Source: Leisingera caerulea DSM 24564
GTDB taxonomy: Bacteria; Pseudomonadota; Alphaproteobacteria; Rhodobacterales; Rhodobacteraceae
Direction: 5' to 3'
Assembly (NCBI RefSeq): GCF_000473325.1
Contig: NZ_KI421513.1
Location: forward strand, 2,737,217 to 2,801,216
Length of the DNA stretch: 64,000 nt
The translations under genes and the position numbers were made by a program. Of the stretch, positions 17,607-26,328 are shown one piece after another. The notes below the pieces were generated by a model, which was not told the DNA's origin, searched no databases, and was given only the letters and a program-made list of their open reading frames with translations. Within the stretch, counting starts at the first letter, position 1; every line of letters begins with the position of its first letter.

Positions 17607-17637
17607 GGCCGGCCCCCAATGATCGCGGGGGCCGGCC
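17607..17637. terminator. Perfect 11-bp GC hairpin after the RTX gene
   Basis: GGCCGGCCCCC (17607-17617) and GGGGGCCGGCC (17627-17637) pair around nine bases, 21 bases beyond the RTX stop and upstream of pyrE. No T-tract on either side, so termination is plausible but not certain. Confidence 0.55.
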
Positions 17638-17658
17638 GCAGCGTGGTTCAAATGCGGT

Positions 17659-19017
17659 TCAGAAGATAAAGTCGTTGCCCGACAGATCGGCAATTCCGAC
17701 CCCGTCCAGCGTGATCGAATTGCCGTTGTTGTCGCTGATCACAGCATCGCCATCGCCGTTTTCGGAAAGGTGGTTGTTCTTCAGATCGCGGAACGACTTG
17801 ATGTTGCTGACACCGGACAGGTCGATCTTTTCCTTCCGGCCCGCGGTCTCGAAATCGGACACGGTGTCGTCGCCGAAGGCGCCCTTGAAGATGAACCGGT
17901 CGGCGCCGCCTTCGCCGAACAGGTCGTCGTTGCCGCCGTCGCCCAGGATCTTGTCGCGCCCGGCGCCGCCCAGGATCAGGTCATCGCCGCCCTTGCCGGA
18001 CAGCGTGTCATTGCCACCCAGTCCCATCAGGCGGTTATCGCCGCCGTTGCCCAGGAGCTTGTCCGCGCTTTCGGAGCCGCGCGCCCGTTCAATGCTTTTC
18101 AGCGTGTCGCGGTCGCCGAAGCCGTCGATGGCAAAGCCCTTGGCCAGGTTCACCGTCACACCGTCCTCGCCGCCATAGCGCGCGTCGCGGTCATAGCGGA
18201 CCTCGTCCTGGCCTTTGCCGCCGTTGATGGTGTCGTCGCCTTCGATGCCGCGGAAGTAGTTGGCCTTGCCGTTGCCGGTCAGCGTGTCGTCATGGGCGGA
18301 GCCGCGCAGCGCCTCGATGCTTTTCAGCGTGTCGGTCTTGCCCCAGCCGTCTGTTGCGGTGCCGTTGCCCAGATGCGCGGTGACGCCGCTGGGGTCCCAG
18401 GTGAACGCGACCTGGTCGAAGCCGCCGCTGCCGCCATTGTAGGTGTCGCGCCCGTCGGAGCTGACGAAATAGTCGTCGCCGGCGCCGCCGTTGAACGTGT
18501 CGCGGCCCGCGGTGCCGAAGAACTCGTCGTCTTCGGTGGACCCGGTGGTGGCGAGCGACGACCAAGCTATGACCTGGCCCGGCGCCAGCGCCCCGGCGGG
18601 GTCGGACAAGCCGGAGATGGTATCGTCGAAGTCATTCCAATCCGCCGGTGAACTCACTTGCGGCAGCGCCGCCCCGTCAATCACGAAATAGAACTCTGTG
18701 TCAGTGTTATCGCCGGTTTCAAAAGTGACCCCCAGGATCACACTGGTGCCGCCGGACCAGGTGACCTGCGTCAATATTGTTTCGTCGGAGAGGAAGCTGA
18801 AATCAGGGTTGTTCAGATTAACGCCGCCGGAAATCGCCTGAAGGACATCGTCATTCATGTCGATAAAGGCGACGCCGTCGTCGTCACGGCCGCTAATGGA
18901 ATAGGTGAAGGTCGAACTGGCGTCCGGAACCACCACCTGCACGTCGACGTTGCTGACGGACGACGGTTCGCCGTCCACAAAATCGACCCGTGCGCCACTG
19001 AATGTAAAAGTTGTCAT
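17659..19017 (-). CDS. RTX-type calcium-binding protein, likely type I secreted
   Basis: 452 residues. The N-terminal half (to about 165) is a beta-rich domain of unknown type. From there GGxGxD nonapeptide-like repeats occur in three blocks (GTAGRDTFNGGAGDDYF; GIEGDDTINGGKGQDE; MGLGGNDTLSGKGGDDLI through GDGGNDDLFGEGGADRF), separated by VTxxLxxGxAxDGxGxxDTLKSIE segments, a recurring RTX spacer. C-terminal FSDFETAGRKEKIDL-like and terminal NDFIF resemble a type I secretion signal. No N-terminal signal peptide and no ABC/HlyD genes nearby. Strongly acidic. Sits between pyrC and pyrE. Confidence 0.9.
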   Translation of the reverse strand: MTTFTFSGARVDFVDGEPSSVSNVDVQVVVPDASSTFTYSISGRDDDGVAFIDMNDDVLQAISGGVNLNNPDFSFLSDETILTQVTWSGGTSVILGVTFETGDNTDTEFYFVIDGAALPQVSSPADWNDFDDTISGLSDPAGALAPGQVIAWSSLATTGSTEDDEFFGTAGRDTFNGGAGDDYFVSSDGRDTYNGGSGGFDQVAFTWDPSGVTAHLGNGTATDGWGKTDTLKSIEALRGSAHDDTLTGNGKANYFRGIEGDDTINGGKGQDEVRYDRDARYGGEDGVTVNLAKGFAIDGFGDRDTLKSIERARGSESADKLLGNGGDNRLMGLGGNDTLSGKGGDDLILGGAGRDKILGDGGNDDLFGEGGADRFIFKGAFGDDTVSDFETAGRKEKIDLSGVSNIKSFRDLKNNHLSENGDGDAVISDNNGNSITLDGVGIADLSGNDFIF

Positions 19018-19149
19018 ACCATTGCCCCTTACCGGTATTGCGCCAGAAGCCGCCGCTGGCGGAAATCAATAGCCCGATACTTGAAGGGGGCTGCTGATTC
19101 CCGGCAAGGCGGAGGGGATAGAAACTTTATTGTTGGTTAACAAGTGTTG

Positions 19150-20190
19150 CTATTCGGCACGCCAGTACACGTCAAAGCCCGGATCAAACACGGTGACAGG
19201 CCCGTCGCCGCTCTCGATCTTCTCCGGGAACTTTACCGGCGCATCACCCTTGCTCAGCGTCAGGCTCCCGCCGCTCACCGGCAGGCCGTAAAACGCCGGG
19301 CCATGTTCGGAGGCAAAGCCCGCCAGCTTGTCCAGCGCGCCTTCCTCCTCGAACACATGCGCCAGCAGGGACATGGTGTTGGTGGCGGTGAAACAGCCGG
19401 CGCAGCCGCAGGCGCTTTCCTTGTTCGGGTCGGTGTGCGGGGCAGAGTCGGTGCCCAGGAAATAGCGCTTGTCGCCCGAGGTCGCAGCCGCCCGCAGCGC
19501 CAGCCGGTGCTCTTCGCGCTTGGCCACCGGCAGGCAGTAGTAATGCGGCTTGATGCCGCCCACCAGGATGTGGTTGCGGTTGATGATCAGGTGGTGCGTG
19601 GTGATCGTCGCTCCCAGGTCCTTGTCCTGGCTGGCGACATAGTCGGCGGCGTTTTTGGTGGTGATATGCTCCATCACAACGCGCAGCCCCGGGGTGGACT
19701 TGCGGATCGGGTCCAGCACCCGGTCGATGAACACCGCCTCGCGGTCGAAAATGTCGATATCGTGGTCGGTGACCTCGCCATGGGTGCACAGCGGCAGGCC
19801 GATCTCGGCCATTTTCTCCAGCACCGGGCGCACCTTCTCGAAATCGCGCACGCCAGAGGCGGAGTTGGTGGTCGCCCCGGCAGGGTACAGCTTCACCGCC
19901 TTGACCAGCCCGCTGGCATGGGCCGCGGCCACATCTTCCGGATCGGTGTCCTCAGTCAGGTAAAGCGTCATCAAGGGTTCAAACGCCATCCCTTCCGGCA
20001 GCGCCGCCAGGATGCGGTCCCGGTAAGCCGCGGCCTGATCCCCGGTCACCACCGGCGGCACCAGGTTCGGCATGATGATGGCGCGGCCGAAGTGGCGGGC
20101 GGTTTCGGGCAGCACGGCCTGCAGCATCGCGCCGTCGCGCAGATGCAGGTGCCAGTCGTCGGGGCGGGGGATGGTCAGCGTCTCGGTCAT
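19150..20190 (-). CDS. pyrC: Dihydroorotase (type II, PyrC)
   Basis: 346 residues. [11 protein letters not shown] (H16, H18 zinc ligands), then [12 protein letters not shown] with the carboxylated lysine (about 100), [19 protein letters not shown] and [13 protein letters not shown]. Cyclises carbamoyl-aspartate in pyrimidine synthesis. Length and motifs match the E. coli PyrC type. Upstream of the RTX gene and pyrE on the same strand. Confidence 0.97.
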   Translation of the reverse strand: MTETLTIPRPDDWHLHLRDGAMLQAVLPETARHFGRAIIMPNLVPPVVTGDQAAAYRDRILAALPEGMAFEPLMTLYLTEDTDPEDVAAAHASGLVKAVKLYPAGATTNSASGVRDFEKVRPVLEKMAEIGLPLCTHGEVTDHDIDIFDREAVFIDRVLDPIRKSTPGLRVVMEHITTKNAADYVASQDKDLGATITTHHLIINRNHILVGGIKPHYYCLPVAKREEHRLALRAAATSGDKRYFLGTDSAPHTDPNKESACGCAGCFTATNTMSLLAHVFEEEGALDKLAGFASEHGPAFYGLPVSGGSLTLSKGDAPVKFPEKIESGDGPVTVFDPGFDVYWRAE

Positions 20191-20255
20191 GCGCCCGCGT
20201 TAGCACATGACCGCACGGAAACAAAGCGGCGGATTGCGTGCTTTTACAGTCCGCG

Positions 20256-21212
20256 TCAGCGTTTGGGGGGGAAGGTGAACCCGCCCTCCTCGGCGCGTTG
20301 TTCCAGCTCCCGCAGGCGGCGGCGGAACCGCGGCGCGCGCATCCGCTCCGTCACATTGCGGCACATCAGCGCCATCAGGTAAGGGCGGTCCTCCCGCTCC
20401 AGCCGCCCCAGCAGGTTGCGCAGGAAGAAGGAGTTGTTGCGGCGGCTGCGGAACAGCTTGTAAAAGGCGCCCCCGGTGAGCTTGCGGCTGCCCGCCAGCG
20501 ACAGGATGTGATAGAGCATCTCCATCTCGATCAGCCGCGTCTGCACCGCATCGCCCATATGCATCGCCCGCAGCCGGGTCACGTTCTTGCGGGCAAACAG
20601 CGAAGCGTGCATCGCGTCCAGCCGCTCCTGCGGATCATAGATCACATAGGCCTGATCCGCCGCATCCAGCATATCCGGCGCATAGCCGTAGCGATCGGTG
20701 AAGGACAGGCGGCGCATCTCGGCAAACCGGTCGTCCCATTCTGTCATCCGCGGGTCCAGCGTGGCCTGCGGCTGCACCGCCACAACGACAGCGCCGGGCG
20801 CCGCCACCGAATAGGCCGCCGCCGCATAGCCGCAAGGCCCTGCGCCGTAAAAGATCACGTTGTCGAATTCGTCGAAAAACCCGTCATCAATCAGCTGGTC
20901 GAAAAAGCCGTAGATGCCGCTGTCGCGGAACCAGGTGTCGCCGTCGGACACCACGCACATATGCGACCAGCCCAGGTTCTTCACCAGGTCAAACCCCAGC
21001 GGCTGCGCCAGATCGGACAGGTTGTGGATGCCTTGCATGGTCTCGAACGTCACCAGCAGCGTGTTGCCCTGGTCGATGAAGGTCGCGAAATGCCGGCTGC
21101 CCAGCGGCTGGAACATGCCATGTTCTTCGGCCAGGGCCGCCATCCGGGCCTTCCACTCTGCAGGCTTCAGCCCGGAAAGGTCTTCATCCAGATTTTCAAG
21201 TCCGTCCTGCAT
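20256..21212 (-). CDS. Conserved protein with alpha/beta-hydrolase-like fold, unknown function
   Basis: 318 residues. The middle reads FDNVIFYGAGPCGYAAAAYS (about residues 118-137), matching the nucleophile-elbow stretch of small alpha/beta-hydrolases found in capsule and surface-glycan loci, normally Y-G-x-S-M-G-G-Y. Here the serine position is glycine, so ordinary esterase chemistry looks lost. FIDQGNTLLVTFE at the start and an arginine-rich C-terminus are also typical of that group. Such proteins are sometimes mislabelled phosphoadenosine phosphosulfate reductase. Next to a glycosyltransferase on the same strand (151-base gap). Confidence 0.6.
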   Translation of the reverse strand: MQDGLENLDEDLSGLKPAEWKARMAALAEEHGMFQPLGSRHFATFIDQGNTLLVTFETMQGIHNLSDLAQPLGFDLVKNLGWSHMCVVSDGDTWFRDSGIYGFFDQLIDDGFFDEFDNVIFYGAGPCGYAAAAYSVAAPGAVVVAVQPQATLDPRMTEWDDRFAEMRRLSFTDRYGYAPDMLDAADQAYVIYDPQERLDAMHASLFARKNVTRLRAMHMGDAVQTRLIEMEMLYHILSLAGSRKLTGGAFYKLFRSRRNNSFFLRNLLGRLEREDRPYLMALMCRNVTERMRAPRFRRRLRELEQRAEEGGFTFPPKR

Positions 21213-21363
21213 GCCTGCTATCCTCCGCGCCCTTCAGGAAAGGTCCGGGCCTGCTGTTCGGAGTAACAGTTAGGGGTGAATTAAGGCCAAATTTGGAAAA
21301 ACTCTTGCCTCTTTAAGGCGTTGCAGCGTCCATTCGGCGGCCTTCAGCAGCGCCGCCAAAGGC

Positions 21364-22428
21364 TCAGCTGCCGTCCTCCGGCCGCCGCCCTGCGGATTGC
21401 CCCTGAACGGCAAAATCCCGCAGCAGCGCCGCCGCTGCCGGGCTGAGCGCGCGCGAGGGCGGCGTCATCAGCAGCCGGGCAAACAGCGCGCGGCTGGGTT
21501 CCTGCTGCATCAGTGCCGCAAACCGGGCATGGCGCCAATCCACCGCCTTGGCATGCAGCCGCGCCAGTTCCGGGTCGCTCAGCAGGCTGGCCTGAATCTC
21601 GGCCCGCGCCGCCCGGCAGCGGGTGATGGCGGTGTCCTCGGCGCCGCAATAGTTCCGCTCCACCCAGTAATCCATCCCCAGCTCCGCCTGCCGGTTGACG
21701 CGGCCGCGGTCAGCCTTCAGCACATAACTTTCCATCGCACCCAGCGGGTAGTGGTTCAGCTGCGCCAGACGCCCGTTGGGCTGGCCGTAGCTGGAAAACA
21801 GCCGCTTGGTCTTGAACTCGGCGCCCAGCTCGCGCCCCTCGCAGTCGAACCAGCGGAAGCTGTCCAGCCGCGCCGCATCCCTGGCATCGCGGGGGCGGTG
21901 AACGCCGCATTTGCGGTAGGTGCCGTCATTGCGGTACAGCGTCTTGAACATCACCGCCCGCCAGGGCCAATGGATCACCTCCGGCGCACAGCGGGTGAAT
22001 TGCTCGGTGACCGGCACGTCCTCATACCGGACGATGCCGGCATTGCCGAACAGCCGCCAGGTCAGCGTCACCGCATCCGCCTGCGGCAGCGCAGCCAGCA
22101 GATCCGCCACCGTGCCGTCGCCGGTCTTGATGCAGACAAATTCGTCGATATCCAGCACCAGCACCCAATCGGCCTGTTTCATCAGCGGATGCCGGTCCGC
22201 CTGCTTCAGCGCGGTGAACTGGATGCCGCCCTTGTCATACGGGCCATCGTTGCGCAGGTGGGTCAGCTGCCCCAGCGCCTGCAGCCGGTCCAGCATCCGG
22301 GCGGTGCCATCCTGGCAGTTGTTGGAAAAGACAAGGAAATCGGTGAAACCCGCCGCCCGGTGATGGGCCAGCCATTCCAGCAGAAAGGCAGCTTCGTTGC
22401 GTACGCAGAGGATGGCCAGAACCCGCAT
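21364..22428 (-). CDS. Glycosyltransferase family 2 (Glyco_tranf_2_4 type)
   Basis: 354 residues. Starts MRVLAILCVRNEAAFLLEWLAHH, with FLVFSNNCQDGTARML and VLVLDIDEFVCI (about residues 108-119), which carries the DxD metal site; these are the marks of the PF13704 branch, which attaches sugars to envelope glycans. LFGNAG and HYPLGAMESYVLKADRG later are also family wording. Acceptor unknown. Divergent from the MoxR gene with a 275-base gap between starts. Confidence 0.85.
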   Translation of the reverse strand: MRVLAILCVRNEAAFLLEWLAHHRAAGFTDFLVFSNNCQDGTARMLDRLQALGQLTHLRNDGPYDKGGIQFTALKQADRHPLMKQADWVLVLDIDEFVCIKTGDGTVADLLAALPQADAVTLTWRLFGNAGIVRYEDVPVTEQFTRCAPEVIHWPWRAVMFKTLYRNDGTYRKCGVHRPRDARDAARLDSFRWFDCEGRELGAEFKTKRLFSSYGQPNGRLAQLNHYPLGAMESYVLKADRGRVNRQAELGMDYWVERNYCGAEDTAITRCRAARAEIQASLLSDPELARLHAKAVDWRHARFAALMQQEPSRALFARLLMTPPSRALSPAAAALLRDFAVQGQSAGRRPEDGS

Positions 22429-22703
22429 CCGCCTCAGGCCCCCCGGCTGGAGTCAGCGGCCGGGGCAGGGCGGCAGGACGGCATGTGTGGCGCGTTGCGC
22501 ATGGCGTGCTTCCCGCTCCTCGTAACCCGCGCCCGGGTCAGCGCATCTCAGGTTGGAAGTTTTACCTGCCCGGGCGGGATTTACAACTCTCCGGCGGCCT
22601 GCGCGGGTGCCGCCGCCCGCCGCCGCCGCAGCGTCTGCACGCCGCGCGGCTTGACCGGGGCCGCCCTGCGTGGCCTGTTGGGCGGGGCAAAGGGAGGCAC
22701 AGC

Positions 22704-23612
22704 ATGCAGCAGGCGCAGTCAATTGATCAGGTCCAGCAGATTCTCTTCGGCCAGGGCTATGTCTGCGGCCGGGCGCTGGCCACGGTGGTGTTCCTGTCGC
22801 TGAAACTGGGCCGCCCGCTGTTCCTGGAGGGCGAGGCCGGCACCGGCAAGACGGAGATCGCCAAGGCGCTGGCCGCGGGCCTCGGCCGCCGCCTGATCCG
22901 GCTGCAATGCTACGAGGGGCTGGATGCCGCCAGCGCTGTCTGCGAATGGAACTTCGCCGCCCAGATGGTCGCCATCCGCACCGCTGAGGCTGCGGGCGCT
23001 GCCGACCGCGCCGCGCTGCAAAACGAACTGTTCTCTGCCGACTACCTGATCGAACGCCCGCTGCTGCAGGCGATGCGCCCGGATGAACGCGGCGCGCCGG
23101 TGCTGCTGATCGACGAGCTTGACCGCACCGATGAACCGTTTGAGGCCTTCCTGCTGGAGGCGCTCAGCGACTTCCAGGTCACGATCCCCGAACTGGGCAC
23201 CATCCACGCCCCGGAGCCGCCCATCGTAGTGCTCACCTCCAACCGCACGCGGGAGGTGCATGACGCGCTGAAGCGCCGCTGCCTCTACCATTGGGTCGAC
23301 TACCCTGATTTCAGCCGCGAGGTGGAGATCCTGAACGCCCGCGCGCCTGAGGCCAGCCAGCAGCTCAGCCGCGAGATTGTCGCCTTCGTGCAGGCCCTGC
23401 GCACCGAAGATCTGTTCAAGAAACCGGGGGTGGCAGAAACCATCGACTGGGCCAATTGCCTCTTGGCGCTCGACGTCATCGCCCTCAGCCCCGAGGTGAT
23501 CGCCGACACCCTCGGCGCCATCCTAAAATATCAGGACGACATCGCCCGCCTGCAGGGCTCCGAGGCGAAACGCATCCTCGACCAGGCCAAAGCCAGCCTG
23601 GACGCGGCGTGA
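22704..23612 (+). CDS. MoxR-family AAA+ ATPase (CoxD-like)
   Basis: 302 residues from MQQAQSIDQVQQILFGQGY, with AGGGAGG upstream; the frame is open earlier but without a ribosome site. Walker A GEAGTGKTE (about 42-50), Walker B VLLIDELDR (about 134-142), then TSNRTREVHDALKRRCLYHWVDYP, a MoxR signature. In carboxydotrophs CoxD is a chaperone that helps install the copper-sulfur-molybdenum centre. Paired with a VWA protein, as MoxR proteins commonly are, and upstream of the molybdenum hydroxylase genes. Confidence 0.9.
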   Translation: MQQAQSIDQVQQILFGQGYVCGRALATVVFLSLKLGRPLFLEGEAGTGKTEIAKALAAGLGRRLIRLQCYEGLDAASAVCEWNFAAQMVAIRTAEAAGAADRAALQNELFSADYLIERPLLQAMRPDERGAPVLLIDELDRTDEPFEAFLLEALSDFQVTIPELGTIHAPEPPIVVLTSNRTREVHDALKRRCLYHWVDYPDFSREVEILNARAPEASQQLSREIVAFVQALRTEDLFKKPGVAETIDWANCLLALDVIALSPEVIADTLGAILKYQDDIARLQGSEAKRILDQAKASLDAA

Positions 23613-23614
23613 TG

Positions 23615-23661
23615 CTTCTTCTGGCTGAAAATATCCCGGGGGTATGGGGGCAGAGCCCCCA
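23615..23661 (-). repeat. Bipartite intergenic repeat (copy between moxR and VWA genes)
   Basis: Read on the minus strand: hairpin TGGGGG-ctctg-CCCCCA (23661-23645), then CCCCCGGGATATTTTCAGCC and AGAAGAAG down to 23615. Same order of parts as the other copies. It begins 3 bases after the moxR stop and ends just before the GTG start of the next gene. Confidence 0.7.
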
Positions 23662-23673
23662 TGAAACGCACTA

Positions 23674-24939
23674 GTGCCCGACACTCCGCCGCTGTCCCTG
23701 CCGGACGATCCCAAGCTGGTCCGCAACATCACCCATTTCGCCCGCGCCCTGCGCAAGGCGGGGCTGCCGATCGGCCCGGGCCGGGTGCTGGACGCGGTGC
23801 AGGCGGTGGCCGCCGCGGGCTTCACCAGCCGCGGGGATTTCTATTGGGCCCTGCACGCCTGTTTCGTCACCAAGCCGGAGCAGCGGCTGGTGTTTGCGCA
23901 GGTCTTCCGCCTGTTCTGGCGCGACCCCAGATACCTTGAGCAGATGATGGCCGCGATGCTGCCCGCAATCCGCGGCGTGCAGCAGGAGCGCGCCGCCAAA
24001 CCCGCCGAAAAACGCGCCGCCGAGGCGTTGCTGGACGGGATGCTCGATCAGCCCGATGCCCCGGCGGAGGAGCCGGAAGGCACCGAAATCGACATCGACG
24101 CCGCCCGCACCGCCTCGGCAGAGGAGCGCTTGAAAACCCTGGATTTCGAACAGATGAGCACGGAGGAGGTTGCCGCCGCCAAACGCATTCTTGCCCAGCT
24201 GCAGCTGCCGGTGACGCCGATCCAGTCCCGCCGCCTGATGGCCTCGCCACAGGGCCGCCGGGCCGACTGGCGCCGCACCCTGCGCAAAGCCGCACGCCAA
24301 GGCGGCGATCTGCAAACCATCGCCCGCGCCAAGCGCCGCATCCGCTGGCCCAACCTGGTGGTGCTCTGCGACATCTCCGGCTCGATGAGCCAGTACAGCC
24401 GCATCATCCTGCATTTCCTGCACGCCGCCGCCAACGCCAAGGGCGCAGGCTGGGCCAGGGTGCATGGCTTCACCTTCGGCACCCGCCTCACCAATATCAC
24501 CCGCCACCTGCACCAGCGCGACGTCGACGCGGCGCTGGCGGCGGCAGGGGCAGAGGCGCAGGACTGGGAGGGCGGCACCCGCATCGGCGGCTGCCTGCAC
24601 GCCTTCAACCGCGACTGGTCGCGGCGGGTGATGGGGCAGGGGGCGGTGGTGCTCTTGGTCACCGACGGGCTGGACCGCGGCGATCCGGAGGTGCTGGCGC
24701 GCGAGATGCAGCGGCTGCAGCTGTCGTCGCGCCGCCTGATCTGGCTGAACCCCTTGCTGCGCTGGGACGGCTTTGCCCCCAAGGCGCAGGGCATCCGCGC
24801 CATGCTGCCCTATACCGACAGCTTCCGCGCGGGCCACTCCATTGCCTCGCTGGAGGAGCTGGCCCAGGTGATCTCCAGCCCTTCAGACACGGGCGAAAAG
24901 GCGCGGCTGATGGCGCTGCTGCGGTCCGGCGGAAATTAA
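23674..24939 (+). CDS. VWA-domain protein, CoxE-like
   Basis: 421 residues with a GTG start (MPDTPPLSLPDDPKLV). The C-terminal von Willebrand A domain has the MIDAS motif DISGSMS (about 232-238), then HGFTFGTRLTNIT, GGTRIGGCL and LLVTDGLDRGD. The N-terminal 130 residues (ARALRKAGLPIGPGRVLDAVQAV) are typical of CoxE. CoxD and CoxE act together in maturing the molybdenum centre of CO dehydrogenase. A repeat lies in the 61-base gap after moxR. Ends just before the first operator of the yeeE promoter. Confidence 0.9.
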   Translation: MPDTPPLSLPDDPKLVRNITHFARALRKAGLPIGPGRVLDAVQAVAAAGFTSRGDFYWALHACFVTKPEQRLVFAQVFRLFWRDPRYLEQMMAAMLPAIRGVQQERAAKPAEKRAAEALLDGMLDQPDAPAEEPEGTEIDIDAARTASAEERLKTLDFEQMSTEEVAAAKRILAQLQLPVTPIQSRRLMASPQGRRADWRRTLRKAARQGGDLQTIARAKRRIRWPNLVVLCDISGSMSQYSRIILHFLHAAANAKGAGWARVHGFTFGTRLTNITRHLHQRDVDAALAAAGAEAQDWEGGTRIGGCLHAFNRDWSRRVMGQGAVVLLVTDGLDRGDPEVLAREMQRLQLSSRRLIWLNPLLRWDGFAPKAQGIRAMLPYTDSFRAGHSIASLEELAQVISSPSDTGEKARLMALLRSGGN

Positions 24940-24955
24940 ATTCCAAAAACAGAAT
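24940..24955. promoter_or_regulatory. SqrR/BigR-type operator, distal copy (ATTC-N8-GAAT)
   Basis: ATTCCAAAAACAGAAT fits ATTC-N8-GAAT, the consensus reported for persulfide-sensing ArsR-family repressors of the SqrR/BigR group. It lies immediately after the VWA stop codon and 58 bases upstream of an equivalent site, so a looping or double-occupancy arrangement is possible. Confidence 0.6.
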
Positions 24956-24960
24956 GTGAC

Positions 24961-24974
24961 TTGATCTGAATCAA
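24961..24974. promoter_or_regulatory. FNR/FnrL-type box (TTGAT-N4-ATCAA)
   Basis: TTGATCTGAATCAA is a perfect FNR consensus. Its centre (24967.5) is about 40 bases upstream of the start expected from TATATT (24995-25000), the classic class II activator position. FnrL or a related CRP/FNR protein could therefore activate the YeeE/YedE pair under low oxygen. Confidence 0.7.
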
Positions 24975-24997
24975 CTTGTCTCCTATTGCCTTAATAT

Positions 24998-25013
24998 ATT
25001 CTGAAAACAGAAT
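24998..25013. promoter_or_regulatory. SqrR/BigR-type operator, proximal copy, with overlapping -10
   Basis: ATTCTGAAAACAGAAT is a perfect inverted repeat (ATTCTG/CAGAAT) and fits ATTC-N8-GAAT. It overlaps the probable -10 element (TATATT, 24995-25000) and transcription start, where a repressor would block polymerase. Shares AAAACAGAATGT with the distal copy. Confidence 0.7.
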
Positions 25014-25035
25014 GTAACGTGCGAAAGGAGAAATC

Positions 25036-25587
25036 ATGCCACTCAACTGGAAAGCCGGGGGCCTCCTGCTGGGGCTGGTGTTCTTTCTGGCGGTGCTGCT
25101 GGTCAAACCCATCGGGGTGTCGACCCAGTTCGTGATCCTCGACGGCATCATTGCCGATGCGGTCAACCCGCAGCTGGTGACGGAGACTGCCGGCGGGTAC
25201 ACCTCCAGCAATGCCTATCTGGCAAAATCGGACGGCAAATACGCCAAGTCCGTCGTCAATCCGCTGAACTACAGCTTTGTCTTCGTGCTGGCGATGGCGC
25301 TGGGCGGGCTGCTGTCGGCCAAGCTGCGCGGCGGCATCACCGGGGTAGAGCGCAGCGTGCATGCCCTGTGGCGCGCCAATTTCGGGGACAGCCCGGCGAA
25401 ACGCTATGCCGCGGCCTTTCTCGGCGGGTTCATCGTGCTTTATGGCGCGCGGCTGGCGGGCGGCTGCACCTCCGGCCACATGATGTCCGGCATGATGCAG
25501 ACCGCACTGTCAGGCTACATCTTTGCCGCCGGCGCCTTTGCTGCCGCCATTCCCGTCTCGCTGATGCTGTTCAAGAAGGAGGCCTGA
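25036..25587 (+). CDS. YeeE/YedE-family membrane protein, first half-transporter
   Basis: 183 residues with AAAGGAG upstream. Four or five membrane segments and the family motif ARLAGGCTSGHMMSGMMQTALSGY (about residues 140-163), whose cysteine is the conserved sulfur-relay residue in YeeE-type thiosulfate/sulfur importers. Two-gene split versions such as this are widespread in proteobacteria and often repressed by BigR/SqrR. The promoter here carries two such sites plus an FNR box. Likely moves a reduced sulfur species across the inner membrane. Confidence 0.9.
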   Translation: MPLNWKAGGLLLGLVFFLAVLLVKPIGVSTQFVILDGIIADAVNPQLVTETAGGYTSSNAYLAKSDGKYAKSVVNPLNYSFVFVLAMALGGLLSAKLRGGITGVERSVHALWRANFGDSPAKRYAAAFLGGFIVLYGARLAGGCTSGHMMSGMMQTALSGYIFAAGAFAAAIPVSLMLFKKEA

Positions 25588-25590
25588 GCC

Positions 25591-26181
25591 ATGACCACCA
25601 TTCTCCTGGCAATCGTGATCGGCGCCGCCTTTGGCGCGGTGCTGGACCGGATCGGGGCGTCCAACCCCAACTACATCGGCAAGATGCTGAACCTCACCAA
25701 TCTGAACCTGGCCAAGGCCATCCTGCTGGCAATCGGCACCGGCTCGGTGCTGATGTTCGGCGGCCAGATGGCGGGGCTGGTCGATGTCGGCCACATGTCG
25801 GTCAAGGCCGCCTATGCCGGCGTCTTCATCGGCGGGTTGATGCTGGGCGCGGGCTGGGCGCTGGCGGGCTACTGCCCCGGCACCGGCGTGGTCGCCGCCG
25901 CCTCGGGCCGCAAGGATGCGCTGTTCTTCATCGCGGGCGGCCTGTTGGGCGCGGCGGCCTATATGGTCACCTACCCGGCATGGAAGGCCAGCGGCCTCTT
26001 GGACAGTTTCGCGGGCGGCAAGGTGACCCTGGGCACCGTGCCCGGCGCCAAATACGACGGCCTGACCGCGCTGCCCGGCGACCTTCTGGGCATCATCCTG
26101 GGTCTTGGGTTCATCGCCTTGGCCTTTGCCCTGCCGGACCGGCTGGTGCCGCAGAAAGCGGCCGCGCAGCCTGCGGAATAA
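25591..26181 (+). CDS. YeeE/YedE-family membrane protein, second half-transporter
   Basis: 196 residues, starting 3 bases after the first half's stop, so translated as a pair. Five or six membrane segments; LGAGWALAGYCPGTGVVAAASGRKDALFFIAGGLLGA (about 88-124) contains the conserved GYCPGTG cysteine motif of the partner subunit. Forms the other half of the sulfur-compound channel. Its placement inside a molybdenum hydroxylase cluster is unusual and may link sulfur supply to cofactor sulfuration, though that is inference. Confidence 0.9.
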   Translation: MTTILLAIVIGAAFGAVLDRIGASNPNYIGKMLNLTNLNLAKAILLAIGTGSVLMFGGQMAGLVDVGHMSVKAAYAGVFIGGLMLGAGWALAGYCPGTGVVAAASGRKDALFFIAGGLLGAAAYMVTYPAWKASGLLDSFAGGKVTLGTVPGAKYDGLTALPGDLLGIILGLGFIALAFALPDRLVPQKAAAQPAE

Positions 26182-26328
26182 CCCGCGCGCGAGCAGCAGC
26201 AAGGGGCGCCCGCCGGGGATGGCGGGCGCATTCCTGTGCCTGACTGCTGCTTCGCGCTTGAAACTTCACGTGCCAGCGCCGAGGTTTAAAAGCAGCCGCC
26301 GCCCGGGCGGTCCGGGGAGAGACGCAAG

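Noticed and set aside
17659..19017. CRISPR-like or DNA tandem repeat in the RTX gene
   Set aside because: The periodicity reflects GGxGxD codons in a coding sequence; the repeats are imperfect and there are no spacers.
20256..21212. Phosphoadenosine phosphosulfate reductase annotation for this gene
   Set aside because: No PP-loop, no ECG-x-H cysteine and no Fe-S cysteine pairs; the real CysH is at 36745-37506.
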